A DNA stretch of 64,000 nt, from contig NZ_BJNO01000002.1 of the NCBI RefSeq assembly GCF_006539725.1, positions 186,001-250,000 on the forward strand, read 5' to 3'. Both the position numbers and the translations under genes were made by a program. The notes under the pieces are model-generated. The model did no database searches and was not told where the DNA came from. It saw nothing but the letters and a program-made list of their open reading frames with translations. Below, piece by piece: positions 41,362-52,031 of the stretch; the stretch's first letter is position 1, and each line of letters opens with the position of its first letter. This DNA comes from Klebsiella terrigena. Its GTDB lineage: Bacteria; Pseudomonadota; Gammaproteobacteria; Enterobacterales; Enterobacteriaceae.

Positions 41362-42315
41362 ATGTATACGAAGATTATTGGTACCGGCAGTTATCTGCCT
41401 GAGCAAGTGCGTACTAACGCCGACCTGGAAAAAATGGTAGATACGTCTGACGAGTGGATTGTCACCCGTACGGGTATCCGTGAACGTCGTATTGCCGCGC
41501 CGAATGAGACCGTTGCTACGCTGGGTTTTGAAGCTGCAAAAAATGCGCTGGAGATGGCGGGCGTTAAGCCGGAGCAAATTGGTCTGATTATTGTTGCGAC
41601 CACCTCCGGCACCCACGCGTTCCCGAGCTCGGCCTGTCAGATTCAGTCTATGCTGGGCATTAACGGCTGCCCGGCGTTTGACGTTGCCGCGGCCTGTGCT
41701 GGCTTCACCTACGCCCTGAGCATCGCCGACCAGTATGTCAAAAATGGTGCGGTAGACTACGCGCTGGTTATTGGCGCTGACGTTCTGGCGCGTACCTGCG
41801 ATCCAACCGATCGCGGGACGATCATTATTTTTGGCGACGGCGCGGGCGCCGTTGTGCTGGGCGCGTCAACCGAGCCGGGCATTATCTCGACCCATCTGCA
41901 CGCCGACGGCCGCTACGGCGAGCTGTTAACGCTGCCGAACGCCGATCGCGTCGATCCGGAAAATCCGATCTATCTGACGATGGCGGGTAACGAAGTCTTT
42001 AAAGTGGCCGTGACCGAGCTGGCGCATATCGTTGACGAAACGCTGGCGGCGAACAATCTTGAACGCTGCGCGCTCGATTGGCTGGTCCCGCACCAGGCCA
42101 ACCTGCGTATCATCAGCGCGACGGCGAGAAAGCTCGGGATGTCGATGGACAACGTGGTGGTGACGCTCGATCGTCACGGCAATACCTCCGCCGCCTCCGT
42201 CCCCTGCGCGCTGGACGAAGCGGTGCGCGATGGCCGCATTCAGCGCGGTCAGCTGATTCTGCTGGAAGCCTTTGGTGGCGGTTTCACCTGGGGTTCCGCG
42301 CTGGTTCGTTTTTAG
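41362..42315 (+). CDS. fabH: FabH, beta-ketoacyl-ACP synthase III
   Basis: 317-aa thiolase-fold enzyme that condenses acetyl-CoA with malonyl-ACP to start fatty acid synthesis. The triad is Cys112 in [11 protein letters not shown], His244 in [11 protein letters not shown] and Asn274 in [29 protein letters not shown] is the CoA-binding entrance. The next gene, fabD, begins 15 bp after the stop. Length and sequence are as in E. coli. Confidence 0.98.
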   Translation: MYTKIIGTGSYLPEQVRTNADLEKMVDTSDEWIVTRTGIRERRIAAPNETVATLGFEAAKNALEMAGVKPEQIGLIIVATTSGTHAFPSSACQIQSMLGINGCPAFDVAAACAGFTYALSIADQYVKNGAVDYALVIGADVLARTCDPTDRGTIIIFGDGAGAVVLGASTEPGIISTHLHADGRYGELLTLPNADRVDPENPIYLTMAGNEVFKVAVTELAHIVDETLAANNLERCALDWLVPHQANLRIISATARKLGMSMDNVVVTLDRHGNTSAASVPCALDEAVRDGRIQRGQLILLEAFGGGFTWGSALVRF

Positions 42316-42330
42316 TATAAGGATTTAGAG

Positions 42331-43260
42331 ATGACGCAATTTGCTTTTGTGTTCCCGGGACAGGGCTCGCAGGCGGTAGGCATGTTGTCAGAGATGGCAG
42401 CAGCTTATCCGGTGATTGAAGAGACTTTCCGTGAAGCCTCCGCGGCGTTGGGTTACGATCTGTGGGCGCTTGCCCAGCAGGGCCCGGCAGAAGAACTGAA
42501 TAAAACCTGGCAGACCCAGCCCGCGCTGCTGACCGCCTCCGTGGCGCTGTATCGCGCGTGGCAACAGCAGGGCGGCAAAGCGCCGGCTCTGCTGGCAGGC
42601 CATAGCCTTGGCGAATACTCCGCGCTGGTTTGCAGCGGGGTTATCGACTTCACCGACGCCGTGCGTCTGGTTGAGATGCGTGGCAAATTCATGCAGGAAG
42701 CGGTACCGGAAGGTACCGGCGCTATGTCGGCCATCATTGGCCTCGACGATGCCTCAATTGCCAAAGCCTGCGAAGAGTCTGCCGAAGGCCAGGTGGTTTC
42801 ACCGGTCAACTTCAACTCCCCGGGTCAGGTGGTTATCGCGGGCAACAAAGAAGCCGTAGAACGCGCTGGCGCCGCCTGTAAAGCTGCCGGCGCCAAACGC
42901 GCGCTGCCGCTGCCGGTAAGCGTCCCGTCCCACTGCGCGCTGATGAAACCTGCGGCGGAAAAGCTGGCGGTTGAGCTGCAAAAAATTACCTTTAACACCC
43001 CGGCTATTGCGGTGGTGAACAACGTTGATGTGAAGTGCGAAACCGCGCCTGACGCGATTCGCGACGCGCTGATCCGCCAGCTTTACAGCCCGGTTCAGTG
43101 GACCAAAAGCGTCGAGTTTATGGCCTCTCAGGGCGTAGAACATCTGTATGAAGTGGGCCCGGGTAAAGTCCTCACCGGCCTGACTAAACGTATTGTTGAC
43201 ACCCTGACCGCTTCCGCGCTTAACGAGCCTGCAGCGCTGTCTGCGGCGCTTGAGCAATAA
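42331..43260 (+). CDS. fabD: FabD, malonyl-CoA:ACP transacylase
   Basis: 309-aa enzyme moving malonyl groups from CoA to ACP. The nucleophile Ser92 is in the GHSLGEYSAL elbow, Arg117 is in VEMRGKFMQEAVP, and His201 in VPSHCALM completes the site. FPGQGSQAVGM is the N-terminal oxyanion motif. AAGGAT precedes the ATG. It is the middle gene of the fabHDG run with short spacers on both sides. Confidence 0.98.
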   Translation: MTQFAFVFPGQGSQAVGMLSEMAAAYPVIEETFREASAALGYDLWALAQQGPAEELNKTWQTQPALLTASVALYRAWQQQGGKAPALLAGHSLGEYSALVCSGVIDFTDAVRLVEMRGKFMQEAVPEGTGAMSAIIGLDDASIAKACEESAEGQVVSPVNFNSPGQVVIAGNKEAVERAGAACKAAGAKRALPLPVSVPSHCALMKPAAEKLAVELQKITFNTPAIAVVNNVDVKCETAPDAIRDALIRQLYSPVQWTKSVEFMASQGVEHLYEVGPGKVLTGLTKRIVDTLTASALNEPAALSAALEQ

Positions 43261-43272
43261 AAGAGGAATATC

Positions 43273-44007
43273 ATGAGTTTTGAAGGAAAAATCGCGCTGG
43301 TTACCGGTGCAAGTCGCGGGATTGGCCGTGCAATCGCTGAAACGCTCGTCGCCCGTGGCGCGAAGGTTATCGGTACTGCCACCAGCGAGAGCGGTGCGCA
43401 GGCGATCAGCGACTATTTAGGTGCTAACGGTAAAGGTCTGCTGCTGAATGTGACCGACCCGGCATCTATCGAATCTGTTCTGGGAAATATTCGCGCAGAG
43501 TTTGGTGAAGTTGATATCCTGGTTAATAATGCCGGTATTACTCGTGATAACCTGTTAATGCGGATGAAAGATGACGAGTGGAACGATATTATCGAAACCA
43601 ATCTGTCATCAGTTTTCCGTCTGTCAAAAGCAGTAATGCGCGCTATGATGAAAAAGCGTCATGGCCGCATTATTACTATCGGTTCTGTGGTCGGTACCAT
43701 GGGAAATGCTGGTCAGGCTAACTACGCTGCGGCGAAAGCGGGTCTGATCGGTTTTAGTAAGTCGCTGGCACGTGAAGTCGCGTCCCGCGGTATTACGGTT
43801 AACGTTGTTGCTCCGGGCTTTATTGAAACGGACATGACGCGTGCGCTATCTGACGATCAGCGTGCGGGTATTCTGGCGCAAGTTCCGGCGGGTCGCCTCG
43901 GCGATGCAAAAGAAATCGCCAGTGCGGTTGCGTTTTTAGCTTCTGACGAAGCGGGTTACATCTCTGGTGAAACCCTGCACGTCAACGGCGGAATGTATAT
44001 GGTCTGA
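43273..44007 (+). CDS. fabG: FabG, 3-oxoacyl-ACP reductase
   Basis: 244-aa NADPH-dependent short-chain dehydrogenase that reduces beta-ketoacyl-ACP. VTGASRGIGRAIAETL is the cofactor motif; Ser138 (GSVVGTMG), Tyr151 and Lys155 (NYAAAKAG) form the catalytic set. The gene is 12 bp after fabD. A 210-bp gap to acpP follows with its own promoter-like elements and two copies of a TTTTGTGCAAAA palindrome. Confidence 0.98.
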   Translation: MSFEGKIALVTGASRGIGRAIAETLVARGAKVIGTATSESGAQAISDYLGANGKGLLLNVTDPASIESVLGNIRAEFGEVDILVNNAGITRDNLLMRMKDDEWNDIIETNLSSVFRLSKAVMRAMMKKRHGRIITIGSVVGTMGNAGQANYAAAKAGLIGFSKSLAREVASRGITVNVVAPGFIETDMTRALSDDQRAGILAQVPAGRLGDAKEIASAVAFLASDEAGYISGETLHVNGGMYMV

Positions 44008-44012
44008 CCGAG

Positions 44013-44075
44013 TTTTGTGCAAAACGTTCAGGAACCGCGCAGTCTGTGCGGTTCCGGGTACGGTTTTGTGCAAAA
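44013..44075. repeat. Paired TTTTGTGCAAAA palindromes flanking a hairpin
   Basis: The same 12-bp palindrome occurs at 44013-44024 and 44064-44075, 51 bp apart. Between them GGAACCGC...GCGGTTCC (44031-44055) forms an 8-bp stem without a T-run. It lies between fabG and the acpP promoter (TATACA -10-like at 44165-44170), so it may be an operator pair or an attenuating structure. Confidence 0.5.
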
Positions 44076-44217
44076 TGATTTGCGTTATGAGGGCAAACAG
44101 CCGCAAAATAGCGTAAAATCGTGGTACGACCTGCCGGGATTTAGTTGCAAATTTTTCAACATTTTATACACTACGAAAACCATCGCGAAAGCGAGTTTTG
44201 ATAGGAAATTTAAGAGT

Positions 44218-44454
44218 ATGAGCACTATCGAAGAACGCGTTAAGAAAATCATCGGCGAACAGCTGGGCGTTAAGCAGGAAGAAGTTACCAACAATGCTTC
44301 CTTCGTTGAAGATCTGGGCGCTGATTCTCTTGACACCGTTGAGCTGGTAATGGCTCTGGAAGAAGAGTTTGATACTGAGATTCCGGACGAAGAAGCTGAG
44401 AAAATCACCACTGTTCAGGCTGCCATTGATTACATCAACGGTCACCAGGCGTAA
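44218..44454 (+). CDS. acpP: Acyl carrier protein
   Basis: 78-aa acidic four-helix protein that carries growing acyl chains on a phosphopantetheine arm at the Ser of [10 protein letters not shown] (Ser36 without the initiator Met). It serves FabDFGH, PlsX, LpxL and OpgH, all in this window. The upstream frame is open to 44017 but the conserved start [10 protein letters not shown] is at 44218. A promoter-like region precedes it and a hairpin terminator follows, suiting its very high expression relative to neighbours. Confidence 0.99.
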
Positions 44455-44465
44455 GTGAACATCTC

Positions 44466-44495
44466 CAGGCGGTCATTCGACCGCCTGAGTTTTAT
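44466..44495 (+). terminator. Hairpin terminator after acpP
   Basis: CAGGCGGTC-ATTC-GACCGCCTG stem then AGTTTTATCTTT; probably partial, allowing some read-through into fabF. Confidence 0.75.
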
Positions 44496-44501
44496 CTTTA
44501 G

Positions 44502-45785
<1,284 letters not shown>

Positions 45786-45816
45786 GCGCGTTAGTTGCCT
45801 CACCCAGCCATGACTC

Positions 45817-45847
45817 AGGCCTGCATTTATGCGGGCCTTCTTTTTTC
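45817..45847 (+). terminator. Terminator of fabF
   Basis: AGGCCTGCAT-TT-ATGCGGGCCT (one G-T pair) then TCTTTTTTC. Confidence 0.88.
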
Positions 45848-45916
45848 TTCAGCTTTCTCTGCTTGTCCTGCGTAATTCATCCTGCGACACTAGCGGGCCA
45901 CCGATAAGGAGCCACT

Positions 45917-46726
45917 ATGTTCTTGATTAATGGCCTTGAACAGGACGTCCTGGCCGCTAACGACCGGGCGATACAGTTTGGCGACGGATGCTTTACCACC
46001 GCGCGGATTGTAGAGAGTCAGGTGCAGATGCTGCCTGCCCACCTTCGGCGTTTGCAGCAGGCCTGCGAAAAGCTGATGATCCCCTATACCCACTGGCAAA
46101 CGCTGGAACAGGAAATGCTGCGCCTGGCGCAGGTCCAGAAAAGCGGCGTCCTCAAGGTTATTCTGACGCGCGGTTCCGGCGGCCGCGGCTATAGCGGTAC
46201 GCTGTGCCAGCAGCCGACCCGTATCCTCAGCGTATCCCCGCTGCCGGCGCACTACTCCCGCTGGCGTGAAGAGGGCATCACCCTGGCCCTGAGCCCGATA
46301 CGGCTGGGGCGTAACCCGTCGCTTGCCGGCCTTAAGCACCTTAACCGCCTCGAGCAGGTGCTGATCCGCTCTCATCTTGAGCAGACGGACGCCGACGAGG
46401 CGCTGGTTCTTGACAGCGAAGGGTGGCTTACGGAATGCTGTGCCGCGAATCTGTTCTGGCGCAAGGGAATGGCGGTATTTACGCCGCGCCTTGACCAGGC
46501 GGGCGTGAACGGGATCATGCGCCAGTATTGTATCGCGCGGCTGGCACAATCGCCGTTTCGCGTTGTCGAAGTCACCGCGGGCCCTGATGCGTTGCGGGAT
46601 GCCGATGAAGTGCTGATTTGCAACGCCCTGATGCCGCTGGTGCCGGTTCGCCGCTGGGACGAGAGCCGTTGGTCCTCGCGCGAGCTTTATCATTTTTTAG
46701 CCCCACTGTGTGAGCTGTCTGGTTAG
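45917..46726 (+). CDS. pabC: PabC, aminodeoxychorismate lyase
   Basis: 269-aa PLP enzyme of fold type IV that turns 4-amino-4-deoxychorismate into p-aminobenzoate and pyruvate for folate synthesis. The PLP Lys lies in [14 protein letters not shown] near residue 140. [14 protein letters not shown] is the family's conserved loop, and the C-terminal half holds [15 protein letters not shown] is 7 bases before the ATG. mltG starts 2 bp after its stop, so the two are translationally linked. Confidence 0.95.
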   Translation: MFLINGLEQDVLAANDRAIQFGDGCFTTARIVESQVQMLPAHLRRLQQACEKLMIPYTHWQTLEQEMLRLAQVQKSGVLKVILTRGSGGRGYSGTLCQQPTRILSVSPLPAHYSRWREEGITLALSPIRLGRNPSLAGLKHLNRLEQVLIRSHLEQTDADEALVLDSEGWLTECCAANLFWRKGMAVFTPRLDQAGVNGIMRQYCIARLAQSPFRVVEVTAGPDALRDADEVLICNALMPLVPVRRWDESRWSSRELYHFLAPLCELSG

Positions 46727-46728
46727 TC

Positions 46729-47751
46729 ATGAAGAAAATGTTACGTTTTATCCTGCTGTTGTTAGTGGTTTTTGGCATTGCCGCAGGCGTGGGCATGTGG
46801 AAAGTCCGCCATCTCGCTGACAGCAAGCTGCTTATCAAAGAAGAGACCATCTTCACCCTGGAAGCCGGCACCGGGCGCATCGCGCTGGGCCAGCAGCTGT
46901 ATGGTGACAAGGTCATCAACCGGCCTCGCGTCTTCCAGTGGCTGCTGCGCATTGAGCCGGAGCTGTCGCACTTCAAAGCCGGGACCTACCGCTTCACGCC
47001 GCAAATGACGGTGCGCGAAATGCTCCAGCTGCTGGGCAGCGGCAAAGAGGCCCAGTTCCCGCTGCGCTTTGTCGAAGGAATGCGGGTGAGCGACTATCTG
47101 CGCCAGCTGCGCGATGCGCCGTATGTCAAACATACGCTGGCCGATGACAGCTACGAAACGGTGGCAAAAACGCTCGACCTTGAACACCCGGACTGGGTCG
47201 AAGGCTGGTTCTGGCCGGATACCTGGATGTATACCGCCAATACCAGCGATGTAGCGATCCTCAAGCGGGCGCATCAGAAGATGGTCGCCGAGGTGGACAA
47301 GGCGTGGGAAGGGCGGATGGATAACCTGCCGTACGAGGACCAAAACCAGCTGCTGACCATGGCGTCAATTATTGAAAAAGAGACGGCGGTACCGGAAGAG
47401 CGCGATCGCGTGGCGTCGGTGTTTATCAACCGCCTGCGCATCGGCATGCGCCTGCAAACCGACCCGACGGTGATTTACGGCATGGGTGAGAGCTATAATG
47501 GCAGGCTGACGCGCAAGGATCTCGAAACCCCGACGGCCTATAATACCTATGTGATTAGCGGTATGCCGCCGGGGCCGATCGCCGCGCCCGGGGAGGCCTC
47601 GCTGACCGCCGCCGCGCATCCGGCGAAAACGCCGTACCTCTATTTTGTCGCTGACGGCAAGGGCGGACATACGTTTAATACCAATCTGTCCAGCCACAAC
47701 CGCTCGGTTCAGGATTATCTAAAAGTTCTTAAGGAAAAAAATGCGCAGTAA
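46729..47751 (+). CDS. mltG: MltG, endolytic murein transglycosylase
   Basis: 340-aa inner membrane protein (YceG) that cuts nascent peptidoglycan and is thought to end glycan strands. One N-terminal helix (residues ~5-24) precedes a LysM-like subdomain. The catalytic Glu is in [21 protein letters not shown] near residue 218. GLTPGPI-like [15 protein letters not shown] is present. Its 3' end overlaps tmk by 11 bp. Confidence 0.96.
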   Translation: MKKMLRFILLLLVVFGIAAGVGMWKVRHLADSKLLIKEETIFTLEAGTGRIALGQQLYGDKVINRPRVFQWLLRIEPELSHFKAGTYRFTPQMTVREMLQLLGSGKEAQFPLRFVEGMRVSDYLRQLRDAPYVKHTLADDSYETVAKTLDLEHPDWVEGWFWPDTWMYTANTSDVAILKRAHQKMVAEVDKAWEGRMDNLPYEDQNQLLTMASIIEKETAVPEERDRVASVFINRLRIGMRLQTDPTVIYGMGESYNGRLTRKDLETPTAYNTYVISGMPPGPIAAPGEASLTAAAHPAKTPYLYFVADGKGGHTFNTNLSSHNRSVQDYLKVLKEKNAQ

Positions 47752-48382
47752 TTACATCGTTATCGAAGGCCTGGAGGGCGCAGGGAAAACCACCGCGCGT
47801 AACCTGGTGGTGGAGGCGCTGGAACAGTCTGGCGTCAGCGATCTGCTGTTTACCCGTGAACCGGGCGGCACCATCCTCGCCGAGAAACTGCGCAGCCTGG
47901 TACTCGATATTCAGTCGACCGGCGATGAAGTGATTAATGATAAAGCCGAAGTGCTGATGTTTTATGCCGCCCGCGTTCAGCTGGTGGAAACGGTGATTAA
48001 GCCGGCCCTGGCCCGCGGGCAGTGGGTGATTGGCGATCGCCACGATCTCTCAACCCAGGCGTATCAGGGCGGCGGCCGCGGCATTGACCAGACGATGCTG
48101 GCGACGCTGCGCGACGCGGTGCTCGGCGATTTTCGCCCGAACCTGACGCTCTATCTCGACGTGACGCCTGAGGTGGGCCTCAAGCGCGCCCGCGCCCGCG
48201 GTGAGCTCGATCGCATTGAGCAGGAGTCGCTGGACTTCTTTAACCGGACCCGCGCGCGCTATCTTGAGCTGGCGGCGCAGGACCCGACGATCCGCACCAT
48301 TGACGCCACCCAGCCGCTGGAAGCGGTCGCGCGCGATATCCGTGCGACGATCGGCCAGTGGGTGGCGGAGCAGCGCGCATGA
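47741..48382 (+). CDS. tmk: Thymidylate kinase
   Basis: 213-aa kinase phosphorylating dTMP to dTDP. P-loop [12 protein letters not shown] at residues 8-19, [15 protein letters not shown] in the middle, and the enterobacterial type II lid arginines in [18 protein letters not shown] precedes the ATG inside mltG. It overlaps mltG by 11 bp and holB by 4 bp (ATGA), so translation is probably coupled. Confidence 0.97.
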   Translation: MRSNYIVIEGLEGAGKTTARNLVVEALEQSGVSDLLFTREPGGTILAEKLRSLVLDIQSTGDEVINDKAEVLMFYAARVQLVETVIKPALARGQWVIGDRHDLSTQAYQGGGRGIDQTMLATLRDAVLGDFRPNLTLYLDVTPEVGLKRARARGELDRIEQESLDFFNRTRARYLELAAQDPTIRTIDATQPLEAVARDIRATIGQWVAEQRA

Positions 48383-49383
48383 AATGGTATCCGTGGTTAC
48401 GCCCGCCGTTCGAGCAGTTAGTCACCAGCTATCAGGCCGGGCGGGGTCACCATGCGTTACTGCTTCAGGCGCTGCCCGGAATGGGCGGCGATGCGCTGCT
48501 CTACGCGCTGTGCCGCTACCTGATGTGCCGACAGCCGGAAGGACACAAAAGCTGCGGCCACTGCCATAGCTGCCAGCTGATGCAGGCCGGTACCCACCCT
48601 GACTACTACACGCTGGTGCCGGAGAAGGGCAAAAGCGCTCTCGGCATTGATGCCGTTCGCGAAGTGAATGAAAAGCTCTACGAACGCTCGCGCCTCGGCG
48701 GAGCCAAGGTGGTGTGGATTAGCGACGCGGCGCTGCTGACCGATGCGGCGGCCAATGCCCTGCTGAAAACGCTGGAAGAGCCGCCGGAAAATACCTGGTT
48801 CTTCCTCGCCTGTCAGGAGCCGGCGCGGCTGCTGGCCACGCTGCGCAGCCGCTGCCGCCTGTATCATCTTGCTCCGCCGGCGGAGTCCTATGGACTGGCG
48901 TGGCTGGAGCGCGAAGTAACGCTTGAGCAAAACGCCTTGCTGGCCGCGCTGCGCCTGAGCGCTAATGCGCCGGCGGCGGCGCTGGAGCTGCTCGAGGAGA
49001 GCCGCTGGGCCGCCCGGCAGCAGCTCATCCAGACTCTGGCAAGCGCGCTAACCGGCGGCGACTGGCTAACGCTGCTGCCGATCCTCAATCATGAACAGGC
49101 CGCCGTTCGCCTGCACTGGCTGGCATCGCTGCTGCTGGATGCACAAAAAAGGCAGCAGGGGATCTCTTTGCTGAGCAACCCCGATGCCTGGACGCTAATC
49201 AACCAGCTGGCGCAGGCGCTGCCTGCCAGCCGCCTGCAGGCCATTACGCAGGACGTCAGCGCCTGCCGCGAGCAGCTGCTGAGCGTGGTCGGCGTCAACC
49301 GAGAACTGCTGCTAACCGAGCGCCTTCTGCGCTGGGAACATTACCTGCAACCTGGGACGGTCCTGCCCGTTTCCCACCTCTGA
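48379..49383 (+). CDS. holB: HolB, DNA polymerase III delta' subunit
   Basis: 334-aa clamp-loader subunit of the AAA+ fold. The zinc module has four Cys in [16 protein letters not shown] (residues ~50-65). SRC-type arginine finger motif [10 protein letters not shown] is near 158. The P-loop is degenerate, as expected for delta'. [11 protein letters not shown] is the conserved AAA+ segment. ATG overlaps the tmk stop; the frame opens earlier at 48358 without support. Confidence 0.96.
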   Translation: MKWYPWLRPPFEQLVTSYQAGRGHHALLLQALPGMGGDALLYALCRYLMCRQPEGHKSCGHCHSCQLMQAGTHPDYYTLVPEKGKSALGIDAVREVNEKLYERSRLGGAKVVWISDAALLTDAAANALLKTLEEPPENTWFFLACQEPARLLATLRSRCRLYHLAPPAESYGLAWLEREVTLEQNALLAALRLSANAPAAALELLEESRWAARQQLIQTLASALTGGDWLTLLPILNHEQAAVRLHWLASLLLDAQKRQQGISLLSNPDAWTLINQLAQALPASRLQAITQDVSACREQLLSVVGVNRELLLTERLLRWEHYLQPGTVLPVSHL

Positions 49384-49393
49384 GCGAGACATT

Positions 49394-50179
49394 ATGTTTT
49401 TAGTCGACTCCCACTGCCATCTTGATGGCCTGGATTATGAAACCCTGCATAAAGACGTGGACGATGTGCTGGCAAAAGCCGCCGCGCGTGACGTGAAGTT
49501 CTTCCTTGCCGTTGCGACAACGCTGCCGGGATATCGCGGGATGCGCGAGCTGGTCGGACAGCGTGACAACGTGGTTTTCTCCTGCGGCGTGCATCCGCTC
49601 AACCAGGATGAAGCGTACGACGTTGACGAGCTGCGCAAGCTGGCCGCGGAAGAGGGCGTGGTGGCGATGGGGGAGACCGGGCTGGACTATTTTTACACCC
49701 CGGAAACCAAGCCCCGCCAGCAGGAGTCCTTCCGCGATCATATCCGCATCGGCCGCGAGCTCAACAAGCCGGTAATTGTGCACACCCGCGACGCGCGGGC
49801 CGATACGCTGACAATTTTGCAGGAAGAAAAAGTGACGGATTGCGGCGGCGTACTACACTGTTTCACAGAGGATAGAGAGACAGCGGGTAAATTGCTGGAC
49901 ATGGGGTTCTATATCTCGTTTTCCGGTATTGTCACGTTCCGCAACGCCGAACAGCTGCGCGATGCCGCGCGCTACGTTCCCCTCGATCGCCTGCTGGTGG
50001 AGACCGATTCGCCGTACCTCGCGCCGGTACCCCATCGCGGTAAAGAGAACCAGCCGGCGATGGTTCGTGACGTTGCCGAATATATGGCGGTTCTGAAGGG
50101 CGTTTCGCTGGAGCAGCTGGCGCAGCAGACCACCGATAATTTCGCCAGATTGTTCCATATCGACCCCTCCCGCCTGTAA
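49394..50179 (+). CDS. ycfH: YcfH, TatD-family metal-dependent hydrolase
   Basis: 261-aa TIM-barrel hydrolase. DSHCHLDG gives the first two His ligands, ETGLDYFY the Glu, HTRDAR and HCFTED further His, and ETDSPYLAP the Asp. Family members are 3'-5' DNA/RNA exonucleases or D-aminoacyl-tRNA deacylase-like, and the true substrate of YcfH is not settled. It lies 10 bp after holB and is the last gene of the supercluster. It ends slightly shorter than E. coli (SRL). Confidence 0.94.
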   Translation: MFLVDSHCHLDGLDYETLHKDVDDVLAKAAARDVKFFLAVATTLPGYRGMRELVGQRDNVVFSCGVHPLNQDEAYDVDELRKLAAEEGVVAMGETGLDYFYTPETKPRQQESFRDHIRIGRELNKPVIVHTRDARADTLTILQEEKVTDCGGVLHCFTEDRETAGKLLDMGFYISFSGIVTFRNAEQLRDAARYVPLDRLLVETDSPYLAPVPHRGKENQPAMVRDVAEYMAVLKGVSLEQLAQQTTDNFARLFHIDPSRL

Positions 50180-50195
50180 CCCGCCGATCTTCCTA

Positions 50196-50219
50196 TTATT
50201 TTAAGGCTCGTAATTAATA
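50196..50219. promoter_or_regulatory. Upstream Mlc operator of ptsG
   Basis: TTATTTTAAGG...GTAATTAATA, an AT-rich dyad about 173 bp before the ptsG start point, matching the place of the distal Mlc site in E. coli. Confidence 0.55.
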
Positions 50220-50331
50220 CTTAAAGCGAGTAAAGTTCACCGCCACAAAAGGGGCGGTGACCGGATTTTGGCAACATTTAGATACAGCTTATGTAAGTTG
50301 ATGTAAATTTTCCCACGCCGACTGATTGAAA

Positions 50332-50347
50332 CGTGATAGCCGTCAAA
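50332..50347. promoter_or_regulatory. CRP site of ptsG
   Basis: CGTGA-TAGCCG-TCAAA, centred 40.5 bp before the expected start (near 50380), the class II position known for E. coli ptsG. Confidence 0.65.
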
Positions 50348-50362
50348 CAATCATTCCGCCAA

Positions 50363-50386
50363 TTATTTTACTCTGTGTAATAAATA
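50363..50386. promoter_or_regulatory. ptsG promoter (-10) overlapped by proximal Mlc operator
   Basis: TTATTTTACTC...GTAATAAATA is the Mlc dyad covering the -10 (TACTCT, 50369-50374) and the start point, as in E. coli ptsG P1. Confidence 0.65.
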
Positions 50387-50463
50387 AAGGGCGCTTAGAT
50401 GTCCTGTCCACGGCACGGTTCTCCCCCCGTGCCAATGCGTGAAAACGTAAAAAAGTACCAAAT

Positions 50464-50483
50464 ACTCAGGAGCACTCTCAATT
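50464..50483 (+). promoter_or_regulatory. ptsG ribosome site and SgrS pairing target
   Basis: ACTCAGGAGCACTCTCAATT directly before the ATG is the same sequence that the small RNA SgrS pairs with in E. coli ptsG mRNA, so glucose-phosphate stress control is probably kept. sgrS itself is not in this window. Confidence 0.75.
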
Positions 50484-51917
50484 ATGTTTAAGAATGCATT
50501 TGCTAACCTGCAGAAGGTCGGTAAATCGCTGATGCTGCCGGTTTCCGTACTGCCTATCGCAGGTATCCTGCTGGGCGTCGGTTCCGCAAACTTCAGCTGG
50601 CTGCCAGAAGTCGTTTCCCACGTCATGGCAGAGGCAGGCGGTTCAGTATTCGCTAATATGCCGCTGATCTTCGCTATCGGTGTCGCGCTTGGCTTCACCA
50701 ATAACGACGGCGTATCCGCGCTGGCTTCGGTCGTTGCTTACGGCATCATGGTGAAAACCATGGCGGTTGTTGCCCCTCTGGTTCTGCATTTACCTGCTGA
50801 AGAGATTGCGGCTAAACACCTGGCTGATACCGGCGTACTTGGCGGTATTATTTCCGGTGCAATCGCAGCGTACATGTTCAACCGCTTCTATCGCATCAAG
50901 CTGCCAGAGTATCTGGGCTTCTTTGCGGGCAAGCGTTTTGTGCCGATTATCTCCGGTCTGGCCGCTATTTTCACCGGCGTGATCCTCTCCTTTATCTGGC
51001 CACCGATCGGTACTGCTATCCAGACCTTCTCTCAGTGGGCTGCGTACCAGAACCCGGTTGTGGCGTTCGGTATCTACGGCTTCATTGAACGCTGCCTGGT
51101 ACCGTTTGGCCTGCACCACATCTGGAACGTTCCATTCCAGATGCAGATTGGTGAATACACCAACGCGGCAGGTCAGGTCTTCCACGGCGATATCCCGCGC
51201 TACATGGCAGGCGACCCGACTGCGGGCAAACTGTCCGGCGGCTTCCTGTTTAAAATGTACGGCCTGCCGGCTGCGGCTATCGCTATCTGGCACTCCGCTA
51301 AACCGGAAAACCGCGCGAAAGTGGGCGGTATCATGATCTCCGCAGCGCTGACCTCGTTCCTGACCGGTATTACCGAGCCGATCGAGTTCTCCTTCATGTT
51401 CGTTGCGCCGATCCTCTACGTTATCCACGCAATTCTTGCAGGTCTGGCATTCCCGATCTGTATCCTGCTGGGTATGCGTGACGGTACATCGTTCTCTCAC
51501 GGCCTGATCGACTTTATCGTCCTGTCCGGTAACAGCAGCAAGCTGTGGCTGTTCCCGATTGTCGGTATTTGCTATGCGATCGTGTACTACGTTGTCTTCC
51601 GCGTGCTGATTAAAGCACTGGACCTGAAAACTCCGGGTCGTGAAGATTCAACCGAAGACAGCAAAGTGGGCACCACCAGCGAAATGGCTCCGGCTCTGAT
51701 TGCAGCGTTCGGCGGTAAAGAAAACATCACTAACCTTGATGCGTGCATCACCCGTCTGCGCGTTAGCGTTGCTGACGTAGCTAAAGTTGATCAGGCGGGC
51801 CTGAAAAAACTGGGTGCTGCCGGTGTGGTCGTTGCAGGTTCAGGCGTTCAGGCGATCTTCGGGACTAAATCCGATAACCTGAAAACTGAAATGGACGAGT
51901 ACATCCGCGCCAACTAA
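50484..51917 (+). CDS. ptsG: PTS glucose-specific EIICB component
   Basis: 477-aa glucose permease of the phosphotransferase system. The EIIC domain (about 1-390) has 8-10 membrane helices, with [13 protein letters not shown] and [12 protein letters not shown] as substrate-site motifs. A linker ([13 protein letters not shown]) leads to the EIIB domain with the phosphorylated Cys in [11 protein letters not shown] (421). The domain order, length and promoter elements match E. coli. It is monocistronic with its own terminator. Confidence 0.98.
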   Translation: MFKNAFANLQKVGKSLMLPVSVLPIAGILLGVGSANFSWLPEVVSHVMAEAGGSVFANMPLIFAIGVALGFTNNDGVSALASVVAYGIMVKTMAVVAPLVLHLPAEEIAAKHLADTGVLGGIISGAIAAYMFNRFYRIKLPEYLGFFAGKRFVPIISGLAAIFTGVILSFIWPPIGTAIQTFSQWAAYQNPVVAFGIYGFIERCLVPFGLHHIWNVPFQMQIGEYTNAAGQVFHGDIPRYMAGDPTAGKLSGGFLFKMYGLPAAAIAIWHSAKPENRAKVGGIMISAALTSFLTGITEPIEFSFMFVAPILYVIHAILAGLAFPICILLGMRDGTSFSHGLIDFIVLSGNSSKLWLFPIVGICYAIVYYVVFRVLIKALDLKTPGREDSTEDSKVGTTSEMAPALIAAFGGKENITNLDACITRLRVSVADVAKVDQAGLKKLGAAGVVVAGSGVQAIFGTKSDNLKTEMDEYIRAN

Positions 51918-51936
51918 GTTGTGATGTGGGGAGACT

Positions 51937-51963
51937 AAGGCAGCCGAATGGCTGCCTTTTTTA
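51937..51963 (+). terminator. Terminator of ptsG
   Basis: AAGGCAGCC-GAAT-GGCTGCCTT stem plus six T residues. Confidence 0.93.
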
Positions 51964-51977
51964 TTGGCTTAAGCGAG

Positions 51978-52002
51978 TAAAAAGGGAGCCGGCTGGCTCC
52001 CT
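51978..52002 (-). terminator. Terminator of fhuE
   Basis: Minus strand AGGGAGCC-AGCC-GGCTCCCT then TTTTTACT, 30 bp past the fhuE stop. Confidence 0.8.
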
Positions 52003-52031
52003 GGGTTCTGCTGGTCAGCGCTGAGGATAAA

